Assembly (NCBI GenBank): GCA_000471045.1
Contig: KI301992.1
Location: 994,568-1,058,567 of the forward strand
Length of the DNA stretch: 64,000 nt
Source: an actinobacterium LLX17
Lineage (GTDB): Bacteria; Actinomycetota; Actinomycetes; Propionibacteriales; Nocardioidaceae
Reading direction: 5' to 3'
The notes under the pieces are model-generated. The model saw only the letters and a list, made by a program, of their open reading frames with translations. It was not told the origin of the DNA and ran no database searches. The first letter of the stretch is position 1; each line of letters starts with the position of its first letter. Both the position numbers and the translations under genes were made by a program. Below are positions 48,025 through 62,436 of this stretch, in pieces.

Positions 48025-49062
48025 GTGGACCTCGACGACTTCCCGGACGGCGTGATCATCGCCGGGCCCGACGGTCGGGTGACCTACGTCAACGACCGGG
48101 TCCGTCGGCTCGCCCGCGCTGAGGGTGACGAGATGATCGGCATGCCGCTCGACGAGGCGCTACCGTTCGACGACCTCCGCGGACACACGTGGATGGAGTG
48201 CATGCGCCCGTACGACGGGCTGGCCACGCGCCGCAGCATCACCGAGCAGTCCTGGTACTCGCCGCGCGGCTCGGAGTACCTCATCACCGCCTCCCTGGTG
48301 CGTGACGTGCCCGGGGGAGCGGTGCAGCAGGTCGTGCTGAGCATCCGCAGCGCCCGCGCTCGCAACGCCCGCGACCGCGAGCGGTCCGACCTCGTCGCCA
48401 CGGTCGCCCACGAGCTGCGCTCGCCCCTCACCGGCATCAAGGGCTTCACCGCCACGCTCCTGAGCAAGTGGGACCGGTTCTCCGACGAGCAGCGCCAGTT
48501 CATGCTCGAGACGGTCGACGCCGATGCCGACCGCCTGACCCGCCTCATCACCGAGCTGCTCGACGCCGCGCGACTCGATGCGGGCCGGCTGACCCTCAAG
48601 CGCGGACCCGTCCGCCTCAACACCGTGGTCGGGGGAGTCCTGCGAAGCATCCAGGCCGGCACCGCCGAGCCGTCGTGGACCGCCGACCTGCCCGAGGTGC
48701 CGGTCATCTGGGGCGACGAGGACCGGCTGGTGCAGGTGCTGACCAACCTCGTCGAGAACGCGATGCGCCACGGCCACGGCCTGCGTCGGATCGCGGTGGC
48801 GGAGGCGTCGCACGACGGCGTGCCCGGCGTCCGCGTCGACGTCATCGACCAGGGGCCCGGCATCCCGGTCGAAGCACGCCCCCGCGTCTTCAGCCGCTTC
48901 TGGCGGGCCGGACCCGGCGCGGGCAGCGGACTCGGGATGTACATCGTCGGCGGCATCGTGTCGCAGCACGGCGGACAGGTCGACATCGACGACGCTCCGG
49001 GCGGTGGCGCGGCCATCGCGGTCTGGCTGCCGGTCAACGAGCCCGACGCGCTCACGGACTGA
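48025..49062 (+). CDS. Soluble PAS histidine kinase, orphan
   Basis: 345 residues. PAS-like N-terminal domain (DGVIIAGPDGRVTYVNDRVRR, then LDEALPFDDL) to about residue 105, HisKA helix with phospho-acceptor His129 (VATVAHELRSPLTGIKG), and HATPase with N box LVENAMRHGH, GPGIP and GSGLGMYIVGGIV boxes. There are no transmembrane segments, so it senses an internal signal. No response regulator is adjacent; the gene sits between the methyltransferase and pheS, a conserved spot in several actinobacteria. Start set by the leaderless -10. Confidence 0.88.
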   Translation: MDLDDFPDGVIIAGPDGRVTYVNDRVRRLARAEGDEMIGMPLDEALPFDDLRGHTWMECMRPYDGLATRRSITEQSWYSPRGSEYLITASLVRDVPGGAVQQVVLSIRSARARNARDRERSDLVATVAHELRSPLTGIKGFTATLLSKWDRFSDEQRQFMLETVDADADRLTRLITELLDAARLDAGRLTLKRGPVRLNTVVGGVLRSIQAGTAEPSWTADLPEVPVIWGDEDRLVQVLTNLVENAMRHGHGLRRIAVAEASHDGVPGVRVDVIDQGPGIPVEARPRVFSRFWRAGPGAGSGLGMYIVGGIVSQHGGQVDIDDAPGGGAAIAVWLPVNEPDALTD

Positions 49063-49075
49063 CGAGGGCCGTCAC

Positions 49076-49081
49076 TAGACT
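49076..49081 (+). promoter_or_regulatory. -10 box TAGACT of pheST
   Basis: TAGACT predicts a start near 49088 and a ~39-nt leader before the pheS GTG; no leader peptide or T-box-like structure is evident in so short a leader. Confidence 0.5.
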
Positions 49082-49126
49082 GGCCCGGGTCGCCCGACCC
49101 CTCTCTCTCGAAAGTCAGGTCTGCCC

Positions 49127-50230
49127 GTGTCTGCGCCGAACTCCGACTACGACCCCGTCGAGGTGACGCCGCTGCACCCCGACGAGATCGCCCGCATGCG
49201 CGACGAGGCCCTGGCCGCGGTGGCTGCGGCCGACTCGGTCGCGGCGCTCAAGCAGGTGCGCATCGACCACGCCGGCGACCGCTCGCCGCTCGCCCTGGCG
49301 AACCGCGAGATCGGCGCCCTGCCGCCGCAGGCCCGCAAGGAGGCCGGCCAGCGCGTCGGCCAGGCGCGTGGCGCCGTCACGCAGGCGCTGGCCGCGCGGA
49401 CGGCCGAGGTCGAGTCCGCCGAGCTCGAGCGTGCGCTGGAGGCCGAGAAGGTCGACGTCACCCTGCCCACCGACGGGCGCCGTCCCGGCGCCCGGCACCC
49501 GGTCACCACCATCTCCGAGCACGTCGCCGACATCTTCGTCGCGATGGGCTGGGAGGTCGCCGAGGGTCCCGAGGTCGAGGCCGAGTGGCTGAACTTCGAC
49601 GCCCTGAACCTGGGCCCTGACCACCCGGCTCGCACGATGCAGGACACCTTCTGGGTCAGCCCCGAGCAGGCCGCAACCGTGCTGCGCACCCACACCTCTC
49701 CGGTGCAGGCGCGCACGATGCTGACGCGCAAGCCCCCGATCTACGTCGTGTGCCCCGGACGTGTGTTCCGCACCGACGAGCTCGACGCCACGCACTCGCC
49801 GGTCTTCCACCAGGTCGAGGGCCTGGCGATCGACGAGGGACTGTCGATGGCGCACCTGAAGGGCACGCTCGACCACTTCGCCCAGGCGATCTACGGCGAC
49901 GGCATGACCACGCGGTTCCGCCCGTCGTACTTCCCGTTCACCGAGCCGAGCGCCGAGATGGACCTGCTCTGCTACGTCTGCCACAACGAGCCCGCCGACG
50001 TCGCGTCCTGCCGCACCTGCAAGGGCGAGGGCTGGGTCGAGTGGGGCGGCTGCGGCGTGGTCAACCCGCGCGTGCTGACCGCCTGTGGCGTCGATCCCGA
50101 GCGCTACTCGGGCTTCGCCTTCGGCATCGGTCTCGACCGCACCATCACCGGCCGCTACGACATCGCCGACCTGCGTGACCTGTTCGACGGTGACGTCCGG
50201 TTCACCGAGCCCTTCGGAGTGGAGCTGTAA
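49127..50230 (+). CDS. pheS: Phenylalanyl-tRNA synthetase alpha subunit
   Basis: 367 residues, start GTG. N-terminal coiled coil (about 20-110), then the class II catalytic domain: HPVTTISEHVADIFVAMGWE, GRVFRTDELDATHSPVFHQVEG (motif 2, by parts), FTEPSAEMDLLC, and motif 3 FGIGLDRTI. The KGEGWVEWGGCG zinc-free insertion and the two CxxC-like pairs (CYVCHNEPADVASCRTC) are seen in actinobacterial PheS. Overlaps pheT (TAATG). Confidence 0.97.
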   Translation: MSAPNSDYDPVEVTPLHPDEIARMRDEALAAVAAADSVAALKQVRIDHAGDRSPLALANREIGALPPQARKEAGQRVGQARGAVTQALAARTAEVESAELERALEAEKVDVTLPTDGRRPGARHPVTTISEHVADIFVAMGWEVAEGPEVEAEWLNFDALNLGPDHPARTMQDTFWVSPEQAATVLRTHTSPVQARTMLTRKPPIYVVCPGRVFRTDELDATHSPVFHQVEGLAIDEGLSMAHLKGTLDHFAQAIYGDGMTTRFRPSYFPFTEPSAEMDLLCYVCHNEPADVASCRTCKGEGWVEWGGCGVVNPRVLTACGVDPERYSGFAFGIGLDRTITGRYDIADLRDLFDGDVRFTEPFGVEL

Positions 50231-52755
50231 TGCGCGTCCCCGTCAGCTGGCTCCGCGACCACGTGGAGCTGCCCGCCGACCTGTCCGCGGAGGCCTTGGC
50301 CGACCGGCTCACGGCGTTCGACCTCAAGCTCGAGGAGATCGTCTCCTCGGGCGTCTCCGGGCCGTTGGTCGTCGGCCGCGTGCTTGCGCTGGTCAAGGAG
50401 CCGCAGAAGAACGGCAAGACCATCAACTGGTGCCGGGTCGACGTGGGCGAGCGCAACGACCCCTCGGTGCCCGACGCTCCCGGTGACGACGTGCCCTCGC
50501 GCGGCATCGTCTGCGGCGCGCACAACTTCGTCGAGGGCGACCTGGTCGTCGTCTCGCTGCCCGGCACCGTGCTGCCCGAGGTGGGCTTCGAGATCTCGGC
50601 GCGCAAGACCTACGGGCACGTGTCCGACGGCATGATCTGCTCGACCGCCGAGCTCGGCCTGTCCGCCGACGCGTTCCCGGGCAGCGAGGACGGCATCATT
50701 GTGCTTCCCGCGGACGCTGCGGCCCCCGGGGCCGACGCCATCGCCCTGCTGGGGCTCGACCAGGTCGTGCTCGACCTCGAGGTCAACCCCGACCGCGCCT
50801 ACGCGCTGTCGATGCGCGGCGTGGCCCGCGACGCCGGCATCGCGCTCGGCGTGGCGTTCCACGACCCTGCCGATGTCGACGCGGTCGAGGTTGCGACCGA
50901 CGGTCCCGGTGCGTACCCCGTGGTCGTTGACGATCCAGCCGCGTGCCCCGTGTTCGCCGCCCTCACGGTCGAGGGCATCGACCCCACGGCCACCACGCCC
51001 GCCTGGATGGCGCGCCGCATCGAGCTGGCCGGCATGCGGTCGATCTCGCTCGCGGTCGACGTCACCAACTACGTGATGCTCGAGCTCGGGTTCCCCATCC
51101 ACGGCTATGACCGCGCGCTGCTGCGTGGTCCGCTGCGGGTCCGGCGCGCCACCGAGGGCGAGCAGCTGACGACCCTCGACGGCACGGTGCGCACGCTGAC
51201 GGCCGAGGACGCAGTGGTCTGCGACGACCGCGGCCCGGTCGGCCTCGGTGGCGTGATGGGTGGTGAGGAGGTCGAGATGTCGGCCACCACCACCGACGTC
51301 GTCATCGAGGTGGCGTACTGGGACCCGCCGATGATCGCCCGCACGGCCCGCCTGCAGAAGGTTTCGTCCGAGGCCGGCAAGCGCAACGAGCGCGGCGTCG
51401 ATCCCACCCTGCCCGCCCGCGTGGCGCGGCGCGTGGCCGACCTGCTCGTCGAGCACGGCGGCGGCACCCTCCTGCCCGGTCTGACCCTCATCGGGGAGCC
51501 GCCCGTGCTGGGCGCCGTGACCCTCGATGCCGGTCTGCCCGCGCGCATCACGGGGGTCGACATCGACACCCCGACGGCCGTCGCTGCCCTCGAGGCCAAC
51601 GGCTGCACCGTCGAGGTGGCGGGGGACCGGCTGACGGTCCAGCCGCCGCCGTGGCGTCCCGACCTGACCGACCCCTACGACATCGTCGAGGAGGTGCTGC
51701 GCGTCGTCGGCTACGACCAGGTTCCGTCGATCCTGCCGACGGCGCCCGCGGGCCGCGGTCTGACGCGGGCCCAGCAGCTGCGCCGCCGTGCCGGGCGTGT
51801 GCTGGCCGGTGACGGGCTCGTCGAGGTCAAGACCTTCCCGTTCGCCGGTCCCGCCGACCTCGATCGGCTGGGCCTGCCGGCCGACGACCCGCGCCGCGAC
51901 CTCGTCCTGCTGGCCAACCCGCTGTCGACCGAGGAGCCGGGACTCACCACCACCCTGCTCACCGGGCTGCTGCGTGCCGCTGAGCTCAACGTCGGTCGCG
52001 GGCACACCGACGCCGCGATCGTCGAGCTGGCGCGCGTGTTCCGTCCGGCGGAGCGACCGGAAGCGCCGATCTACGGCGTCGACCGGCGCCCGACCGTCGA
52101 CGAGCTGGCCGCGCTCGACGCCGCCCTGCCCGAGCAGCCGCACCACGTGGCCCTCGTCATGACGGGTCGTCGCGAACTGGCCGACTGGTCCGGTCCCGGA
52201 CGCGCGGCCACCTGGGCCGATGCTCTCGAGATCGTGCGCCACCTCGCCACCGAGCTGCACGTGACGCTCGAGGTCGAGGCCGCGAGCGTCGCCCCCTGGC
52301 ACCCCGGACGATGTGCGGCCATGCTGCTGGACGGCACGGTCGTCGGCCACGCGGGTGAGCTGCACCCGAAGGTCGTCGAGGCCTACGGCCTGCCGCCACG
52401 CGCGGTGGCCGCCGAGGTCGATCTCGACGCGCTCATCGCCGCGTCGCCGCCCGTGGGGCCGCGGCCGGAGTTCTCGACCTTCCCCGTGGCCAAGGAGGAC
52501 CTCGCGCTCGTCGTCGCCGACGACGTGCCCGCGGCCCGCGTGGCCGAGGCGATCGCGACTGCCGACCCGATCATCGAGTCGGTGCGCCTGTTCGACGTCT
52601 ACACCGGCGATCAGGTGGCCGAGGGGCATCGCTCGCTGGCGTTCGCCCTGCGACTCCGCGCCCCCGATCGCACGCTGACCGAGGACGACATCCGCACCGC
52701 GCGTGAGGCCGCCGTGGCCGCGGCCGGCGCACGGTGCGGGGCGCAGCTGCGGTAA
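50230..52755 (+). CDS. pheT: Phenylalanyl-tRNA synthetase beta subunit
   Basis: 841 residues. N-terminal tRNA-binding OB domain (IVCGAHNFVEGDLVVVSLPG), B3/4 editing domain (AGMRSISLAVDVTNYVMLELG, by parts), B5 domain, the catalytically inactive class II-like core, and the C-terminal ferredoxin-fold anticodon domain (RPEFSTFPVAKEDLALVV ... SLAFALRLRAPDRTLTEDDI). Full length; forms the alpha2-beta2 enzyme with PheS, whose stop it overlaps. Confidence 0.97.
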   Translation: MRVPVSWLRDHVELPADLSAEALADRLTAFDLKLEEIVSSGVSGPLVVGRVLALVKEPQKNGKTINWCRVDVGERNDPSVPDAPGDDVPSRGIVCGAHNFVEGDLVVVSLPGTVLPEVGFEISARKTYGHVSDGMICSTAELGLSADAFPGSEDGIIVLPADAAAPGADAIALLGLDQVVLDLEVNPDRAYALSMRGVARDAGIALGVAFHDPADVDAVEVATDGPGAYPVVVDDPAACPVFAALTVEGIDPTATTPAWMARRIELAGMRSISLAVDVTNYVMLELGFPIHGYDRALLRGPLRVRRATEGEQLTTLDGTVRTLTAEDAVVCDDRGPVGLGGVMGGEEVEMSATTTDVVIEVAYWDPPMIARTARLQKVSSEAGKRNERGVDPTLPARVARRVADLLVEHGGGTLLPGLTLIGEPPVLGAVTLDAGLPARITGVDIDTPTAVAALEANGCTVEVAGDRLTVQPPPWRPDLTDPYDIVEEVLRVVGYDQVPSILPTAPAGRGLTRAQQLRRRAGRVLAGDGLVEVKTFPFAGPADLDRLGLPADDPRRDLVLLANPLSTEEPGLTTTLLTGLLRAAELNVGRGHTDAAIVELARVFRPAERPEAPIYGVDRRPTVDELAALDAALPEQPHHVALVMTGRRELADWSGPGRAATWADALEIVRHLATELHVTLEVEAASVAPWHPGRCAAMLLDGTVVGHAGELHPKVVEAYGLPPRAVAAEVDLDALIAASPPVGPRPEFSTFPVAKEDLALVVADDVPAARVAEAIATADPIIESVRLFDVYTGDQVAEGHRSLAFALRLRAPDRTLTEDDIRTAREAAVAAAGARCGAQLR

Positions 52756-52777
52756 GGGAGGGAGCGCACGGGACCCT

Positions 52778-54265
<1,488 letters not shown>

Positions 54266-54333
54266 CTTGTCCTCGCCCGACGTCACCGACGGGCTCCACC
54301 ACCCCCATCAGCATCGACATCTGCAAGGGTTGA

Positions 54334-55382
<1,049 letters not shown>

Positions 55383-55383
<1 letters not shown>

Positions 55384-56537
55384 TGTCAGTCACCGCAGCC
55401 CAGGGCTTCCGCGCCGCGGGTGTCACCGCCGGCCTGAAGACCAGCGGGGCGTCCGACCTCGCGGTCGTCGTCAACGACGGGCCCTCCTCGGCGGCCGCCG
55501 CCGTGTTCACCAGCAACCGGTGCAAGGCCAACCCGGTCCTGTGGAGCGAGGAGGCCATCAAGGCCGGCTCCGCGCGGGCCGTCGTGCTCAACTCGGGCGG
55601 CGCCAACTGCTACACCGGCACCGAGGGATTCGTCGTCACCCACCGCACGGCCGAGCGCGTCGCCGAGCAGCTGGGCATCGGTGCGGTCGACGTCCAGGTG
55701 TGCTCGACGGGTCTGATCGGCCTGCCGCTGCCGCTGGACAAGCTGGTGTCCGGCGTCGACGCCGCCGTGGCCGATCTGTCGGCTGACGGCGGTGAGGCCG
55801 CCGCGACGGCGATCATGACCACCGACACCGTCAGCAAGCAGGCCCACGTCGCCCACCCGGACGGGTGGACCGTGGGTGGCATGGCCAAGGGCGCGGGCAT
55901 GCTCGCACCGGCGCTGGCCACGATGCTTGTCGTCATCACCACTGACGCCGACCTGCCGTCGCACCAGCTCGATGCTGCGCTGCGGCTCGCGACGGCGCAG
56001 TCCTTCGACCGGCTCGACTCCGACGGCTGCCAGTCGACCAACGACACCGTGCTGCTGATGGCGAGCGGTGCCTCGGGCGTCAGCCCGGCGGTCGAGGAGC
56101 TCGCGGAGGTGCTCACCCAGGTGTGCCGCGACCTCGCGCTGCAGCTGCTGGCCGACGCCGAGGGCGCCGACCACGAGATCTCGATCGAGGTGCGGGGTGC
56201 GGCCAGCGAGGCCGACGCCCTCGAGGTGGGTCGCTCGGTGGCCCGCAGCAACCTGTTCAAGGCCGCGATCTTCGGCAAGGACCCCAACTGGGGCCGGGTG
56301 CTCGCCTCGGTGGGCACCACGGAGGCCGCGTTCGACCCGGCCGACCTCGACGTCGCGCTGAACGGCGTGTGGGTGTGTCGCAACAGCGGCGTGGGGGAGT
56401 CGGTCGACGGCATCGACCTCAGCCCGCGCGACGTCACCGTGACGATCGACCTCAAGTCCGGCGAGCACGCCGCGACCATCTGGACCAACGACCTCACGCA
56501 CGCCTACGTGCACGAGAACTCCGCCTACTCGAGCTGA
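55383..56537 (+). CDS. argJ: Glutamate N-acetyltransferase / ornithine acetyltransferase
   Basis: 384 residues; recycles the acetyl group from acetylornithine to glutamate. Self-cleaving: the nucleophile lies in [20 protein letters not shown], cut expected between Ala and Thr of ATML. Also [20 protein letters not shown] and [14 protein letters not shown]. The ATG at 55383 overlaps the argC stop; longer in-frame versions lie inside argC. An 84-nt mini-ORF element follows. Confidence 0.96.
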
Positions 56538-56554
56538 ACGAGGAAGTGCACAGC

Positions 56555-56638
56555 ATGAACGAGCGCCAGCGAGTGAATCATCAGGCAGTCATGCCGCCAT
56601 CTGCCCATCGTTGTTCTTCTCGGCAGGTGGCGGCATGA
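56555..56638 (+). repeat. 84-nt MIRU-like mini-ORF element between argJ and argB
   Basis: 27 codons beginning [16 protein letters not shown] and ending VAA-stop, exactly as long as the element at 19640. It ends in the argB start as ATGA (56635-56638). Inside, TCATGCCGCCA (56589-56599) pairs perfectly with TGGCGGCATGA (56628-56638), so the argB start codon lies in an 11-bp stem that translation of the mini-ORF would open. The 5' end is 17 bases after the argJ stop rather than overlapping it. Confidence 0.7.
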
Positions 56639-57587
56639 GCCCTGATGAGTGGAACCCGGCCGACTGGAAGAAGGCGACCGACAAGGCCGTCACGCTCGCG
56701 CACGCCCTGCCGTGGCTGAAGAAGTACCACGGCAAGGTCATCGTGGTGAAGTACGGCGGCAACGCCATGACCGACGAGACGCTGAAGCAGGCGTTCGCCG
56801 AGGACATCGTGTTCCTGCGACTGGCGGGGTTCAAGCCGGTCGTCGTGCACGGTGGCGGTCCGCAGATCAGCGCGATGCTCGATCGTCTCGGCATCGAGTC
56901 GGAGTTCCGCGGTGGCCTGCGGGTCACGACGCCGGAGGCCATGGAGGTCGTGCGCATGGTGCTGACCGGCCAGGTCGGGCGCGAGCTCGTCGGTCTGCTC
57001 AACCATCACGGCGCACTGGCCGTGGGTCTGTCCGGTGAGGACGCGGGCCTGTTCACGGCCGAGCGCACCCAGCCGATCGTCGACGGCGAGCCGGTCGACG
57101 TGGGTCTGGTGGGTGAGGTCGTGGGCGTGCGGCCCGAGGCCGTGCAGGACCTCATCGACGCCGGGCGCATCCCGGTGGTCTCCACCGTCGCGCCCGACGC
57201 GTCGGGCCAGGTGCACAACGTCAACGCCGACACCGCCGCCGCGGCGCTGGCCGTGGCGCTGGGCGCCGAGAAGCTGCTGGTGCTCACGGACGTCGAGGGC
57301 CTGTACGCCGACTGGCCGAGCTCGAGCGACGTCATCGGGGAGATCAGCCCCGAGGCGCTCGAGGAGCTCATCCCGACGCTGGCCAGCGGCATGATCCCGA
57401 AGATGACCGCGTGCCTCAAGGCCGTCCAGGGCGGGGTCAAGCGCGCCACGGTCGTCGACGGCCGCGAGCCGCACTCGGTGCTGCTGGAGTTCTTCACCGA
57501 CGAGGGCGTCGGCACGCAGGTCGTGCCGGGTGCGGAGACGCGCATCCGCACCGCCATGTACGCCACGAGCGTCGACAAGGAGATGTG

Positions 57588-57588
<1 letters not shown>
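56635..57588 (+). CDS. argB: Acetylglutamate kinase
   Basis: 317 residues; phosphorylates N-acetylglutamate. Seen: [22 protein letters not shown] (Lys and Gly loop, by parts), [54 protein letters not shown]. The ATG at 56635 overlaps the mini-ORF stop; an in-frame ATG at 56611 lies within the mini-ORF. Likely arginine-inhibited. Overlaps argD (TGATG). Confidence 0.96.
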
Positions 57589-61763
<4,175 letters not shown>

Positions 61764-61779
61764 CCGTCAGAGAGCCCAG

Positions 61780-62436
61780 CTAGAGGGCCCGGTAGCGCCG
61801 CTCGGGTCGTCCGCCCGTCTCGTAGTTGTGCCGGACGGCGGCGCGGCCGGTCGCGACGAAGTGCTCGAGGTAGCGGCGTGCGGTCACGCGGGCGACGCCG
61901 ATCTCGTCGGCGCACTCGACGGCCGACAGGTCCGCGCGGCCGCGCAGCACCTCGAGGACTGCTGAGGCAGTCGGCTCGCTGAGCCCCTTCGGCAAGGGGG
62001 TCGCGGCGCCGGCCGGGGCGCGGGCGAAGTACGCGTCGATGGCCTGCTGGTCGGAACCGGCGTCGAGCGCGGCCCGACGGGCGCGGAAGTCCTCGAGCCG
62101 CAGCGCGAGGTCGGGCTGCTCAAACGGCTTGACCAGGTAGGCGGCGGCCCCGCCGGCCGCTGCGGCACGGACGCTCTCGGCCTCGCGCGCCGCGGTGATC
62201 ATGATGATGCCGCCGTCGTACCCGTCGTGCCGGGCGTCGCGCAGGACGTCCAGGCCCGAGCCGTCGGGCAGGTGCACGTCCAGGAGCACGAGGTCCGGGT
62301 CGAGCCGGGCGATCTCCTGCCGCGCCGCCGCGGCCGTGGCCGCAGTGCCGACGACCTCGAAGCCGTCGACGCGGTCGACGAACGCGGTGTGGATGCGGGT
62401 GACCATGAAGTCGTCGTCGACGACCAGCACGCGCAT
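61780..62436 (-). CDS. Response regulator, DcuR/CitB family
   Basis: 218 residues. Receiver domain VLVVDDDFMVTRIHTAFVD with the acidic pair, phospho-acceptor Asp in LVLLDVHLPDGSGLDVL (about residue 54), and VKPFEQPDL with the conserved Lys. The C-terminal helix-turn-helix (ADLSAVECADEIGVARVTARRYLEHFVATGRA, by parts, ending YETGGRPERRYRAL) is that of the citrate/malate regulator family. It starts in the kinase stop (ATGATG; the first ATG at 62439 gives one more Met). Likely controls uptake or use of C4-dicarboxylates or citrate; no target is in the window. Confidence 0.9.
   Translation of the reverse strand: MRVLVVDDDFMVTRIHTAFVDRVDGFEVVGTAATAAAARQEIARLDPDLVLLDVHLPDGSGLDVLRDARHDGYDGGIIMITAAREAESVRAAAAGGAAAYLVKPFEQPDLALRLEDFRARRAALDAGSDQQAIDAYFARAPAGAATPLPKGLSEPTASAVLEVLRGRADLSAVECADEIGVARVTARRYLEHFVATGRAAVRHNYETGGRPERRYRAL

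Noticed and set aside
56611-56634. Earlier in-frame ATG for argB at 56611
   Set aside because: It lies inside the 84-nt mini-ORF element and has no ribosome-binding site; the ATG at 56635 overlaps the mini-ORF stop as ATGA and matches the usual N-terminus.
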